A stretch of 62,526 bases of DNA from Verrucomicrobiota bacterium (GCA_012517205.1 JAAYVL010000087.1:1-62526); one strand, 5' to 3'. Shown: positions 24,628 to 34,492, counted from the first letter of the stretch. The notes: generated by a model not told the origin, from the letters alone. A program made the numbers and translations.

Positions 24628-27600
24628 TTAATCGTCGTCGTCGGGCGCGGGGGGAACCAGTTTAAGCCCGAATTGTTTCAGTCCCCTGCCGTGGCCGCCG
24701 ACGAACCGGGCGGGGTAGGGTTGGTCGCCCTTAATCGTCCACCAGATGTAGCGGTTGAAGAGGTCATCATTAATCCGGTCGGGCTTGCTGAAATCCATTT
24801 GGGCGAGTTGTTTGGCCCAGTATTGCTGTTTGCGCGAGGGGCGGGCCGTAGCGGCCACGCCTTCGTCCAGCGGGACGTTGTTGGGCCGGGCGGTGTAGGG
24901 CGTGAAGTTGGGCACGTTCGTGAAGCATTCGAACATCAACGGCGCCATGGCGTCGTGCTGGTTCATGGGCGGCAGGCCTAAAATGCGCTCCATGGTATGC
25001 AGCACGCCCGCCTGGTTGTAGAACGTGCTGATTACCTCGCCCCGCCTGGTGTAGGGGCTGATTACGAGGCAAATCGAGCGATGCGCGTCCACATGGTCAT
25101 AGCCGCTTTGAGGGTCATCCTCGATGACGAAGATGACGGTATTGCTGCCGAAGACGCTGCGGGTGATGGCTTCCACCACGCGGCCCAGGGAAACGTCATT
25201 ATCGGCCACCTGCGCCCGTGGCGAGGGCGGCCCGCCGGTATGATCATTGGGCAGGTAAAGAAAATGAAAGTCCTCCCAAACGCCAGTAGCCTCGGCTTGG
25301 CGCAGCTCTTTGATGAACCCGTCCGCGCGCACCACGTCGGGAATCCCGAGGTTCCACCCGGGGACGTTGGTGGAGCTGTAGGGCCGCAGCGAGGCGAGGC
25401 CGATTTTCTGCACGTAGCGGATGGCGCCCGTGCCGTCCAGCCAATCCTGGTAGATTTCCGCCCAGGACTTGGGGGGTGAAGTCGAGGCGTAATCCATCTC
25501 GCCATAGTTGCGAAAGGCCAGGCCGTGTTGCAGGACGTTGTTCCAGATGAACCCGGTGGAGGAATAGGTCAGCGGATCATCGCCGAAGGTATAGCTGCGG
25601 GTGAAGCCGCCAAAGGATTTCTCCAGATGATCGGTCACGTTGGCTTCGGTGCTCCAGGAATGGCCGTCCGCCGAGACCACGCCGTTGCAGTAAAAGTTAT
25701 CGAGCAGGACGTATTCTTCCGCCAGGGCATGGTGGTTGGGCGAGACCCAGCGCGGATAGATGCAGAGGTTGGAAGCGCCGTTGCCCTGGGGCAGGTCTCC
25801 GAACATCTGGTCGTAGGTCTTGTTTTCTTTGAGGATATAGACGACGTGTTGAAATACGGAAGGCTCGCCCGTGCGCGCGGGCACCGGCACCGGCGGCTGG
25901 CCGGGGCGGAGAACCCGCTGGGTTTGCCGGATTTGCGGCACCCGGCCGTCCTCGAACACTTGCGCGGTGTATTTGGCGAGCGCCTCGGCATCGGGTATGG
26001 CGATCCGGTTGGCCGTGCCCAGGTGGGCGGAAATCTGCCAGGCCGTGACGGCGGGTTGCCCCAGCCGGCTGCCCAGGCCCTTCACGTTGGCGACATAGAC
26101 GAAATCGCGGTCCGCCGCGACTGCGCCGGGATACCAATCGGTGGGCAGGAACCCCCGCAAGATGCTATGGGCATGTCGGGCGTTGGGCAGTTCCACGACC
26201 GCCACCGCGTTGTTGCCCCCGCTGGCTACGAACAACGTCTGGCCGTCCCGGCTCAAGGCCAGCCCGGTGCTGGCGCTGCCATAAGGAAAAGACGGGTCGG
26301 GCCGCACCAGAATGGTCTCCTTGACGCTCCGGGTCCGCGTGTCCAGGACCGTGATGGTGTCCGAGTTGGCGTTGGCCACATAAAGCGTCGCGCCGTCGGC
26401 GCTGAGTTCAAGGTCGCAGGGGTGCAAGTCCGTGCTTACCTGGGCGGTTTCCTGGCCGCGGGAAAGGTTGACCACGGACACCGCACCGCTGGCGGCGACG
26501 CCGCGGCTGTCCACAATCACCGGCGTGCCGGCGGAGGGGGCCGTCAGGTCGCCGGGCTGGGGGAAGCGCCCGCCCCAGTCCGAAACGTAAGCAGTGTTGC
26601 CATCCGGCGACAGCACGACATCCCAGGGCGCAATTCCGACGTTGATCTGCCGCACAACGCTGCCGCTGGACAGGTTCACCACGGCCAGCGTATTGGAGAT
26701 GGAGAGGCATACATAAGCCGTGCTGCCGTCGCCGGCAATCGCCAGCCCGCACGGATAGGAACCGCCCGGGAGCGCGATGGTGCGGACGAAGGAAACCAGG
26801 TTATTGCTGGAAACCGCCCACTCATACAGCTCGTTGCCGGTGCCGGTCGCGTAAATATGCGAGCCGTCGGGGCTCACCGCCACTCCGTGCATCGAGGCGC
26901 CGCCGCCCGGGAAGGCCAGCGTCTGCCGAATCCACCACCCGGCGGCATCCACCACCAGCAAGTTGCGCATGTTCTTGATATAGACCGTCTGGCCGTCCGG
27001 CGACAAAACGAGGTCCACCGGCCGCCCGGCAAACTGAACTTGCCGCCCCGCCGCCCGCAGGATCTGCCGGGAAGGCAGGGACTGCTGCTCCTCCGGCAAC
27101 TGGCCGACCTGGATCTCCGCCGGCGCCGGCTGCAGGCGGAAGCGGGTTTGCGCCGCGGGGATGGGGATGTGGATCTGCTGATTCGTCGTTGCGGGGAGAA
27201 AGTTCTGCCAATCGGGGGCGGCCGGGCGGATGGCTTGCTGGAGTTGCACGTCTTTCCCCAGGCCGCTCCAGGCCAGTTCGAGGGTCGAGGCATTGTGACC
27301 CAGCCCTTTGATTTTGAGCACGCTATTGCCGGGCGGAAGCCCCTCGGCGGTCGGCGCGCCCAGGGCCGCAATATCAGCCGGGGACATCCAGCCGTTGACA
27401 AACTGGAGGCTGCGCACAAAGCCGGCTTGCGCGAGTCCGGGCCGGCCCGCCGTGAAGAGCTGGACCGCCGGCCCCAGCGCAAAACGCCCGTCCACCCCGC
27501 CGCTCAGCGATTGCGCGCCGACGAGGACCCCGTTGATGTATTTCATGAGCTGCCGGCCCGCGGGCGCGGCGAGATTTACCGCAAACGCAAGGCGATACCA

Positions 27601-29142
27601 CGTCCCCGCGGCCAGCGCGCCATGGAACTGCCCCTCGGCGCCAATGCCATTGGGGCTGGGGGCCGCCGCGGCGTCGCCCACATAAAACTCCGCCTCGTTG
27701 CCCTCCCGATTGAACGGATCGGTCTGCCACAGGGCGCGCCACTGTCCACTGCTGGCGGCCGGGAACATAACGTCCATAATCAACGTGTACTGGTTGACGA
27801 AATGCCCGCCGCCATTGGGCCGCCCGCCGTGGCGCAGGTAGAATCCCTGGCCGGCGCCATTGGCGCCAAAGGCCATCACCCGGGCGACTCGTCCCTGGAT
27901 GTTCTTCAGCGGGAAAGAAACCTGCTGGGCGGTATTGCCGGCATATTCCAGATCGGCGCCCACGGTCGCGCGCAAATCGCCCTGCTGGAAATCCCATTGT
28001 CCCGTCACCTTCAACTCATAGAGGGTGAGGCTGGCCTCGCGGCTGAAAACCGCGCCCGTGCCGCTGCTGACCCGCACGGAGTACGCCCCTTGCCGGTCCA
28101 CGGTGGCCGCCGGAATTACCAGCGTGGCGTTCGTGGCCCCCGGCAGGTTGACGCCGTTCCGGCGCCATTGGTAGGTGAGCGGGCCGCCGCCGCGGGCGTC
28201 CACACTAAAAACCGCGTCCAACCCGGGGGTCACGGCCAGGCTGGCCGGCTGCTGGATAATCACCGGTGGCACGCCGGGCACCGCCGCCGTCAGCGGCAAA
28301 TGCCGCAGCCCCGCCGCGTAAATGCCCGAGACTTCCCGCGGCCCGAGCACCCGCGTCCAGATGCCGAGGTCGTCCACGTCGGCACTGCCGGAATAGGCGC
28401 CGCTGCCGCTGCTGCCGACAAGCGTGGCCAGCCCGGCATTCAGAGACGCCGCGCCGGAAGAGCCGAGGTTGCTGGAGCTGACGGGCACGCCGTCCCAATA
28501 GCCGATGACCTCGTTGGCCGGGCGGTTGAAGGTCACCGCGAGCAAATGCCAATGGCCATCGGAAAAAGCCGGGCTGAGCGCCAGATCGCGCCGCGGGCCG
28601 CCCGCGGCATTCCAGTTGATGTTTTTGGAGGCCATGCTGGAAATCACCCAGCCGACGTTGGCGCCTCCGCTCCAATTCTTATTGCCGATAAGGGCGCCGT
28701 CGCTGTTCGTGGTGACGCGCACCCAGAGCGATACGCTGAAGCTGTTGGAGTAAATCCATTCAAGATTGCCCAGCGACACCGCCCAATCGCCGGGCTGGCC
28801 GGAGACCGAGGCATTGGTGAAGGATGCCGCCGCGCCAATCATGCCGGGCGCATAACGCGGACCGGGTCCCGCTCCCCCGGGGTAGAGCGTTCCGTGATTG
28901 GTCGTGCCGGCCTGCGCGTTGAGGTGGCCATCGAAGCTCAAATACACCGCCAGGTTGTTGGTGACCGAAGCCGCCTGGCCGGGCGAAAGCACCGTCAGCT
29001 CGGGGGTGTCGCTGGTGGCGAGGACGCTCTGCTTCCCCACGGCAACGGTGGAATTGCCCGTGTTGTTCGTGCCGGGGGCCGCCCAGACGGAGGCTGCCGC
29101 CGCCAATCCGGCTGCCGCTAGAAAAGCCGCCCGCCATCGCAT
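24628..29142 (-). CDS. Multidomain YncE beta-propeller and phosphoesterase protein
   Basis: A 1504-residue secreted protein. The signal peptide is MRWRAAFLAAAGLAAAASVW. A LamG/concanavalin-like domain (about residues 50-280; NNLAVYLSFDGHLNAQAG) is followed by an Ig-like domain (about 290-372; PLTYQWRRNGVNLPGA), then a second jelly-roll-like region (about 385-620). A YVTN/YncE propeller (about 690-1060) has repeats such as LSPDGNTAYVSDW and LSADGATLYVANANSDTITV. The C-terminal phosphoesterase/phospholipase C-like domain (about 1085-1480) shows VVYILKENKTYDQMFGDLPQ and VIEDDPQSGYDHVDAHRSIC. The YncE-phosphoesterase pairing is a known architecture; the extra carbohydrate-binding-like domains are less usual. 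It probably hydrolyses phosphate esters at the cell surface. A start at 29142 is preferred over an upstream ATG because it opens the signal peptide. Confidence 0.88.
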   Translation of the reverse strand: MRWRAAFLAAAGLAAAASVWAAPGTNNTGNSTVAVGKQSVLATSDTPELTVLSPGQAASVTNNLAVYLSFDGHLNAQAGTTNHGTLYPGGAGPGPRYAPGMIGAAASFTNASVSGQPGDWAVSLGNLEWIYSNSFSVSLWVRVTTNSDGALIGNKNWSGGANVGWVISSMASKNINWNAAGGPRRDLALSPAFSDGHWHLLAVTFNRPANEVIGYWDGVPVSSSNLGSSGAASLNAGLATLVGSSGSGAYSGSADVDDLGIWTRVLGPREVSGIYAAGLRHLPLTAAVPGVPPVIIQQPASLAVTPGLDAVFSVDARGGGPLTYQWRRNGVNLPGATNATLVIPAATVDRQGAYSVRVSSGTGAVFSREASLTLYELKVTGQWDFQQGDLRATVGADLEYAGNTAQQVSFPLKNIQGRVARVMAFGANGAGQGFYLRHGGRPNGGGHFVNQYTLIMDVMFPAASSGQWRALWQTDPFNREGNEAEFYVGDAAAAPSPNGIGAEGQFHGALAAGTWYRLAFAVNLAAPAGRQLMKYINGVLVGAQSLSGGVDGRFALGPAVQLFTAGRPGLAQAGFVRSLQFVNGWMSPADIAALGAPTAEGLPPGNSVLKIKGLGHNASTLELAWSGLGKDVQLQQAIRPAAPDWQNFLPATTNQQIHIPIPAAQTRFRLQPAPAEIQVGQLPEEQQSLPSRQILRAAGRQVQFAGRPVDLVLSPDGQTVYIKNMRNLLVVDAAGWWIRQTLAFPGGGASMHGVAVSPDGSHIYATGTGNELYEWAVSSNNLVSFVRTIALPGGSYPCGLAIAGDGSTAYVCLSISNTLAVVNLSSGSVVRQINVGIAPWDVVLSPDGNTAYVSDWGGRFPQPGDLTAPSAGTPVIVDSRGVAASGAVSVVNLSRGQETAQVSTDLHPCDLELSADGATLYVANANSDTITVLDTRTRSVKETILVRPDPSFPYGSASTGLALSRDGQTLFVASGGNNAVAVVELPNARHAHSILRGFLPTDWYPGAVAADRDFVYVANVKGLGSRLGQPAVTAWQISAHLGTANRIAIPDAEALAKYTAQVFEDGRVPQIRQTQRVLRPGQPPVPVPARTGEPSVFQHVVYILKENKTYDQMFGDLPQGNGASNLCIYPRWVSPNHHALAEEYVLLDNFYCNGVVSADGHSWSTEANVTDHLEKSFGGFTRSYTFGDDPLTYSSTGFIWNNVLQHGLAFRNYGEMDYASTSPPKSWAEIYQDWLDGTGAIRYVQKIGLASLRPYSSTNVPGWNLGIPDVVRADGFIKELRQAEATGVWEDFHFLYLPNDHTGGPPSPRAQVADNDVSLGRVVEAITRSVFGSNTVIFVIEDDPQSGYDHVDAHRSICLVISPYTRRGEVISTFYNQAGVLHTMERILGLPPMNQHDAMAPLMFECFTNVPNFTPYTARPNNVPLDEGVAATARPSRKQQYWAKQLAQMDFSKPDRINDDLFNRYIWWTIKGDQPYPARFVGGHGRGLKQFGLKLVPPAPDDDD

Positions 29143-29234
29143 CGTGGACCTATGTTTTAGCCGTCGCATAGATGCTGGTGATGATGATTCTCTAACATTC
29201 GCCAGCTTGAGACAAGGCTCGGTTGATCCGGAAC

Positions 29235-29960
29235 GGCTCAATCAGGTAAAATTCAACTGCCCGCCCTCGTTCCATCGGAGCCTGGGCAGGCCTAACCGCC
29301 CAAACCCAAGTCCCAACAAACCTTTTGTTTAGCGAATTCAAGGATATGGCTGCTGAATTAAGAACCTTTCGCTTGTAAAATCAATAGTTTATGTATCGAG
29401 AGGGATAAAACAGAGGCAGAATCATGCCGACTTCGGCATACCCTGAACTTACCCTGCCTATAGGCCGTGTACAAGGGGTGTACAAGGGATGCTCATCGGG
29501 TGTACCAGCTAAAATCTTATGAACTCCCGGTGGGCATCCCTTGTACACCCCTTGTACACGGCCTGATGGCAGGGTAAAAGTAAGGGGCCTGGATAATGGA
29601 TATGGATGCCCGGAAAGGCCGAAACAATGAGAGGGAACGGGAGGATAATTACTAAGCTCTGTAAAAACAGGTAGTTATAAATCTGAGGCGGGCGGAAGTG
29701 AGTTTTTTAAGGGCGGGCGAGTGCCGGAATGGCTTTGGGCTTCGCCCATGTATTATCGAAAACGTTGACGTTGAGCGGTTCGACCGTGCTGGCTCGCTCC
29801 GTTGGGGTCAAAGCGGGCCTGACAGGCCGGCGGGGGGGCTCAATGAACCGTTTGGCTGGCGATTTCAACGGGCTAACAACCGGCTTGCGAATGCCTTTCG
29901 CCCGTAAAATCAGGGACTTGCGCGTTTCGTGGGGTCAAATTGAAGCTGAAACCTGAGTCG
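29235..29960 (+). repeat. Composite hairpin element, complete copy C
   Basis: About 725 bases homologous, in opposite orientation, to 41740-42500. The order is a left module (29260-29400), then the hairpin at 29463-29563, a central block with GAGGATAATTACTAAGCTC and AACGTTGACGTTG, and a right module (29805-29940). The two modules are diverged direct repeats of each other. They share TCGYTCC, CCTGACAGGC-like and CCTTTCGC..GTAAAATCA blocks. No long conserved reading frame is evident; short frames show some similarity between copies, but nucleotide similarity explains it. The element fills the gap between the divergent phosphoesterase and hypA genes. Confidence 0.85.
29463..29563. repeat. Hairpin core, copy C
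   Basis: The arms 29463-29492 and 29534-29563 are perfectly complementary over 30 bases and contain TGTACAAGGGG units at 11-base spacing. Beyond them, TTACCCTGCC at 29450-29459 pairs with GGCAGGGTAA at 29568-29577 across three unpaired bases on each side. In copy D the same outer stem is TTCCCCTGCC with GGCAGGGGAA. Confidence 0.92.
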
Positions 29961-30215
29961 TTTGGGTTAAGCCAAATATCGCTGCGGCGGCGAGAGGAGG
30001 AGGTTTCACCGGGGCCGACCGATAATGGCAAGGCGGCGGCACTCCCTGCCCCCGTGCAGCGGTCCAGCTTTAACAGCCCTCCCCGGCCCGGCTATGCGGC
30101 CGCCGTTCGCAAAACCGGGAAAGCCGCTGATAAACAGAGGAGCGTCCTGGCTTGCGTCGCTGCGAAATCCAGTTGTCAGAAAGGGAGTAGCGAAATATCT
30201 TGCCAGAACGACCCC

Positions 30216-30557
30216 GTGCATGAGTTGTCTATTATGCAAAGCGCGCTGGGCCTCGCGCTGAAGCAGACGCGGGAGGCCGGGGGCGGGCGTGTGCATGTGA
30301 TTCGCCTGCGCATAGGGGTGTTGAGCGGGGTGGTGCCGGATGCGCTGGAGTTTGCGTTTGGGGCCTTGGCGCCGGGAACCCCGGCCGAGGGCGCGCGCCT
30401 GGTCATAGAGTCCGTGCCGGCGCGGTTCTGGTGTGAAGCGTGCGCGCGGGAGTTCCAGTCCGAGGATCTGCTGGCGGAATGTCCCGATTGCCACCGCGCC
30501 AGCGGAGAGTTGCGCGCCGGCCGGGAAATGGAATTGGCTTCTTTGGAGATTGACTGA
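30216..30557 (+). CDS. hypA: Hydrogenase/urease nickel metallochaperone HypA
   Basis: HypA hands Ni(II) to the hydrogenase large subunit or to urease together with HypB. From GTG 30216 the protein is 113 residues, the usual length, and begins [20 protein letters not shown]. The MHE start supplies the N-terminal Ni ligand His2. The zinc site is the paired CxxC in [20 protein letters not shown] followed by DC. The frame is open further upstream, but the family N-terminus fixes the start. The stop overlaps the hypB start by one base, so translation is coupled. No hypC-F, hydrogenase or urease genes are in the window. Confidence 0.92.
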   Translation: MHELSIMQSALGLALKQTREAGGGRVHVIRLRIGVLSGVVPDALEFAFGALAPGTPAEGARLVIESVPARFWCEACAREFQSEDLLAECPDCHRASGELRAGREMELASLEID

Positions 30558-31468
30558 TGTGTAATGATTGTGGATGCGGTTTGCCCGGGGAAAAGCCCGC
30601 GGGCGTTGGCGCTCATCATTCGGAGCCGGCTCATGAACATGGGCACGGCCATGAGCATGAGCATGACCATGAACACGGGCCGGGCCATCACCACGGGCAC
30701 GACCATTCCCACCCGCACCGGCATCCGCATACCCATGCCGAGGCGCACGCGGAGCCGGGTCACGACGCCGCGCCCCCGGCCGAAAACGAGGCGCGGCGGA
30801 CCGTCGAGGTGCGGCGCGCCATTTTGGAGAAGAACGAGCGGCTGGCCGAGCGCAACCGGGGTTTCTTCCGGGCGCGCGGCCTGTTGGTGTTGAACTTCCT
30901 TTCCTCGCCCGGGTCGGGCAAGACGACCTTTATCCGCGAGAGCGTGCGCCGGCTCGAGCCGGATCTCAAGGCGGGGGTGATTGTCGGCGACCTGGCGACG
31001 GATAATGACGCGCGGCGCTTGCGCGAATCCGGGGCGCCGGTGGTGCAGGTCACCACCGGCACGGTCTGCCATCTGGAAGCGGAAATGGTGGGCCGCGCCG
31101 TGCAGCAGCTTGATCTGCGCGACCGGAACGTGCTCATCATCGAGAATGTCGGCAACCTGGTCTGCCCGGCTTCCTACGACCTGGGCGAGGATTTGCGGGT
31201 TGTGCTGTTGTCCGTCACTGAGGGCGAGGACAAGCCGTTGAAATATCCGCCGATGTTTCAGTCCGCGGACGTGGTCATCATCAGCAAGATAGACCTGGCG
31301 GCGGCCTGCGGTTACGATCGGGCCGCGGCGTTGGCCAACCTCCGGCGGGTGTCTCCTCGGGCGCGGATATTTGAGACGTCGGCGCAGACGGGAGAGGGGA
31401 TGGATGCCTGGCGCGAGTTTCTGTGCGAGCAGCAACGGGCGCGCCGAACACTTGGGCCCCTGGGTTAA
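30557..31468 (+). CDS. hypB: Nickel-binding GTPase HypB
   Basis: A G3E-class GTPase that releases Ni into HypA and the target enzyme; 303 residues. The N-terminal MCNDCGCG carries the high-affinity CxxCGC nickel site. It is followed by a long His-rich stretch (about residues 20-68), which could store nickel. The GTPase domain begins near residue 75, with Walker [14 protein letters not shown] (about 112-124), [10 protein letters not shown], the metal-site region [30 protein letters not shown] and the SKIDLA base-recognition motif. It overlaps hypA by one base. Confidence 0.95.
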   Translation: MCNDCGCGLPGEKPAGVGAHHSEPAHEHGHGHEHEHDHEHGPGHHHGHDHSHPHRHPHTHAEAHAEPGHDAAPPAENEARRTVEVRRAILEKNERLAERNRGFFRARGLLVLNFLSSPGSGKTTFIRESVRRLEPDLKAGVIVGDLATDNDARRLRESGAPVVQVTTGTVCHLEAEMVGRAVQQLDLRDRNVLIIENVGNLVCPASYDLGEDLRVVLLSVTEGEDKPLKYPPMFQSADVVIISKIDLAAACGYDRAAALANLRRVSPRARIFETSAQTGEGMDAWREFLCEQQRARRTLGPLG

Positions 31469-31547
31469 CGGCCGGGCGCGGTTGGCCATCCGGAGACGCC
31501 CGGCGGCGGACTTTCCCGCGTTTCGGGGTTGAAAACGGCGGCGGATC

Positions 31548-32747
31548 ATGCTTTCTGGCCCCATGCAATCGTTGCCCTGCATTAGCCTTGCCTGGCTGGC
31601 GCTGGCCGGCGGGCTTGTTTATGCTTCCGCCGTGTCCTCGGAAACGCCGGCGGCCGACGAAGCCATGCTGGTCTATATCGGCACCTATACCGGCGCCCGC
31701 AGCAAAGGCATTTACGTTTCCCGGTTCCATCCCCTGTCCGGCGAGTTGACCGCGCCGGAACTGGCGGCGGCCACACCCAACCCCAGTTTTCTGGCCCTCC
31801 ATCCCAACCAGCGGTATCTTTATGCGGTGGGGGAAACGGCTGAGTCGCCCGGGGCGCGCACCGGCACGGTTTGCGCGTTCAGGATTAACGCTGCGGACGG
31901 CCAGCTTGCCTTGCTCAACCGGGAATCTTCCGGCGGGGCGGGGCCTTGCCACCTGGCGGTGGCGGGCGCCGGGAAATGCCTGTTGGTGGCCAATTACGGC
32001 AGCGGGAGCGTCGCGGCCCTGCCGCTGCAAGCCACGGGCGAGTTGGGCAAACCCGGCACGGTTATCCAGCACCGGGGTTCCAGCGTGAACCCGCAGCGGC
32101 AGGCCGGCCCGCATGCTCACTTTATTACGGCGGCTCCGGGCGACCGTTTTGCCCTGGCGTGCGATCTCGGCCTGGACCAGGTGCTGGTTTATCGGCTGGA
32201 CCCGGCCAAAGCCGGGCTGGCGGCGAATGATCCTCCGTTCGCCGCGGTCAAGCCGGGCGCCGGCCCGCGCCACCTGGCGTTTCACCCTTCGGGCCGCTTT
32301 GTCTTTTTGATCAACGAGATGGATTCCACGCTGGCGGTGTTTGCCTACGACGCGCGCCGCGGCGCGTTGGAGCATGTGCAGACTGTTTCAACATTGCCGG
32401 AGGCGTTCACGGGCCAGAGCACTTGCGCGGGAATCCTGGTGCATCCTTCTGGAAGGTTTGTTTATGGCTCGAACCGCGGCGCTGACAGCATTGCGGTGTT
32501 TAGCTTTGACGCCCGGCAAGGCCGGCTCAAGCTGGTGGAACACCGCCCCACCCAGGGCAAGACTCCCCGGCATATTGCCCTGGACCCGACCGGCCAGTGG
32601 TTGCTGGCGACGAACCAGGGATCAGACCAGGTCGTGGTCTTCCGGGTTGACCTCAAGGCTGGCCGTCTGCGTGGCGGGGGGAAGCCGGCGACCGTCGGCG
32701 CGCCCGTATGCGCTGTATTTGTGCCGGGGAAGCCGCCGCAACCCTGA
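31548..32747 (+). CDS. Secreted lactonase, 6-phosphogluconolactonase (YbhE/Pgl) family
   Basis: A seven-bladed beta-propeller lactonase of up to 399 residues. An N-terminal hydrophobic segment (SLPCISLAWLALAGGLVYAS) acts as a signal peptide, so the enzyme is probably periplasmic, unlike cytosolic Pgl. Family motifs are YIGTYTGARSKGIYVSRFHP, NPSFLALHPNQRYLYAVGE and GAGPRHLAFHPSGRFVFLIN. An in-frame ATG at 31563 is an equally good start. The substrate is not certain; exported homologues are often annotated as lactonase only. Confidence 0.88.
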   Translation: MLSGPMQSLPCISLAWLALAGGLVYASAVSSETPAADEAMLVYIGTYTGARSKGIYVSRFHPLSGELTAPELAAATPNPSFLALHPNQRYLYAVGETAESPGARTGTVCAFRINAADGQLALLNRESSGGAGPCHLAVAGAGKCLLVANYGSGSVAALPLQATGELGKPGTVIQHRGSSVNPQRQAGPHAHFITAAPGDRFALACDLGLDQVLVYRLDPAKAGLAANDPPFAAVKPGAGPRHLAFHPSGRFVFLINEMDSTLAVFAYDARRGALEHVQTVSTLPEAFTGQSTCAGILVHPSGRFVYGSNRGADSIAVFSFDARQGRLKLVEHRPTQGKTPRHIALDPTGQWLLATNQGSDQVVVFRVDLKAGRLRGGGKPATVGAPVCAVFVPGKPPQP

Positions 32748-32844
32748 ACGGCTCCCTCCCGCGGGCGCGTGATTCCGCGGCAAGTTGCTGCCCGGCGGGT
32801 GCTCCCGGCGCAACCCGGGCATGGGTGGCAGGGAAGCGGGGGCG

Positions 32845-33618
32845 CTACTTCTTTTTGAACAAGTCACCGACGGACTTGGTGGCTTTTTGAAGAACGTTGC
32901 TGGCGGCGCTGGCTGGATCTTTCGTGATGTCAACCGCCCCTTTGCCAATATCGGCCAGCGCGTCGGAGGAGGCTTTGAGGGCGCCTTCTTCGATGGCGGA
33001 GAGCACCTTGGCCGCCAACTCCGCCGCCGTGATGCCGTCGGGGCCCGCGCCCAAGTCCTGCAACTGGATGTCTGGCAACGGGACCGAGGCCGTGCCGCTA
33101 CCCAGGGGGGTGTTGGCGCGGACATGAATCTTGCCGCCGGTGAGGAAGAACTCATCCACCTGGAGTTTCCGGGGCGGCTTGGCTTCTTTGGGCGAAGCCG
33201 GCTCGGACGGTCCGCTTCCCAGGGCCGCGTCCAGGTTGGCCTTGATCTGGCTCAGATTGTTCTGCTTCAAGTTGGTTTCGTAGGTGATCTCCGGGCCCTG
33301 AATCCGGATGGACTTGATGATGACTTTGTCCGCCAGGAGCGAGGCGGGTTTGAGCGACAGGCTCGCCTCACCGATGGTGATGGCGGCCGGCGATTTGAAG
33401 CCCTCGGGGTTGCCCACCACAAGGCCCTTAATCGAACCCGCCCCGGAGAGCGGGGACAGGCTGACCGTCTGGAGTTTGACGTCCACTTTGGTCAGCTTCG
33501 GTCCCAGGGTTTCCACCCCGCGTTTGACGGCGGTGCCCAGGAACAGGCTGACCGCCAGGATTGCGAGTCCCGCCACCACCACCAGGGCGATAACCAGGCG
33601 TATGATCAACTTTTTCAT
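32845..33618 (-). CDS. AsmA-like membrane-anchored protein
   Basis: A 257-residue protein with one N-terminal membrane helix (RLVIALVVVAGLAILAVSLF) and a periplasmic body rich in beta strands. LSGAGSIKGLVVGNPEGF and KPASLLADKVIIKSIRIQGP follow the AsmA/DUF748 pattern of short lipid-groove repeats. The C-terminal 60 residues are helical and end in a basic KSVGDLFKKK. AsmA-type proteins are linked to outer-membrane lipid transport. It is shorter than classical AsmA and may be a single-module member. Confidence 0.7.
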   Translation of the reverse strand: MKKLIIRLVIALVVVAGLAILAVSLFLGTAVKRGVETLGPKLTKVDVKLQTVSLSPLSGAGSIKGLVVGNPEGFKSPAAITIGEASLSLKPASLLADKVIIKSIRIQGPEITYETNLKQNNLSQIKANLDAALGSGPSEPASPKEAKPPRKLQVDEFFLTGGKIHVRANTPLGSGTASVPLPDIQLQDLGAGPDGITAAELAAKVLSAIEEGALKASSDALADIGKGAVDITKDPASAASNVLQKATKSVGDLFKKK

Positions 33619-33691
33619 AATTCGTTAGTGCGCTTGCGATGCCGCGCCGCTGCTGGTGTTCTATAAGGCCGGAGCATCTGCGGGAAGACCG

Positions 33692-34099
33692 CTACGCCGC
33701 CAGCAGCGATTCGACGGCGTTAACTAGTTGTTTGGGCTGATACGGCTTGGCCAGAAATTGATCCGGCCAGGTTGGCCCGCCCTGAAGGTCCGCGACCCCC
33801 ACCGTGCCGCTGAGCAAAAGCACCTTCTGCTGCGGGCAAATCTTCCGGCAGGCGGCGGCCAACTCCAGGCCATTCATTGCGCCCATCGCATAATCGGTAA
33901 TGAGCAAGGCCGGCGGCATGGCGGCAGCGCGGTAGGCCTGCAGGGTTGCTTCCGGGGCGCGGAAAGTCGCAACGGTGTACCCCAACGTTCGCAGAATGAC
34001 TGCGGCCAAATCCAGCAGCATGGGCTCGTCGTCCACAACATAAATGAGCGCCCGGCCCCGCTGCGTGGTTTCTGTTTTCTTTGTGTTCGCCTCGTCCAT
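33692..34099 (-). CDS. Stand-alone response regulator receiver protein
   Basis: A 135-residue CheY-like receiver without output domain. The acidic pocket is VVDDE (residues 21-25), the phospho-acceptor is Asp69 in LLITDYAMG and the switch Lys is in FLAKPYQPKQLV. The start at 34099 is chosen because upstream codons run into promoter-like AT-rich sequence. No histidine kinase is nearby, so its partner is unknown. Confidence 0.88.
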   Translation of the reverse strand: MDEANTKKTETTQRGRALIYVVDDEPMLLDLAAVILRTLGYTVATFRAPEATLQAYRAAAMPPALLITDYAMGAMNGLELAAACRKICPQQKVLLLSGTVGVADLQGGPTWPDQFLAKPYQPKQLVNAVESLLAA

Positions 34100-34492
34100 A
34101 TTATAAATACCTATCCCTAATAAACGCCAGTTCCGGATAATAAGCAAGTAATATTCGCGGTTTTCGGGAAACCGGGGCGCAGCGCGGTCTTTGCGGCGGA
34201 TTGCCAGTCCGATTCAGGTTTGGCCGTCATCATTCTTTATTAACCCTCCCGACGCTTGGCATCCAAGGTCATGGCATTTCCAGCCTGGAGTTAGAGAAGC
34301 AGCGGTTGGGGGATAGAAGGAAAACGCCAATCGGATGAGGTGGAGAATGTGGGTGTCGGCGGGGTGGACGGGGTGTTGTCGGGAAGCAGCGCGGCAGCCG
34401 TTTGGCGGCTGCGAATGGCTGCGCGCGCGGATGCTGCGGCCGTGGGTGTCAAAAAGCTTGGCAGGGCGGGCACGGTCTCTTAGGGTAGCGTT
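34100..34492. other. Divergent intergenic region, no gene seen
   Basis: These 393 bases separate the receiver gene from the membrane protein gene. I see no coding frame of interest and no clear operator. Confidence 0.4.

Noticed and set aside
25525-29121. Very long open frame opposite the phosphoesterase gene
   Set aside because: It is the antisense shadow of a high-GC gene; the opposite strand has clear domains and a signal peptide.
29463-29563. Ordinary transcription terminators
   Set aside because: The stems are 30 bp or more, lie upstream of genes or between divergent genes, and have no T tract.
29698-29956. Small conserved proteins encoded inside the composite element
   Set aside because: Short frames in copies C and D resemble each other, but several frames are equally similar and stops interrupt the homologous modules, so DNA-level similarity explains it.
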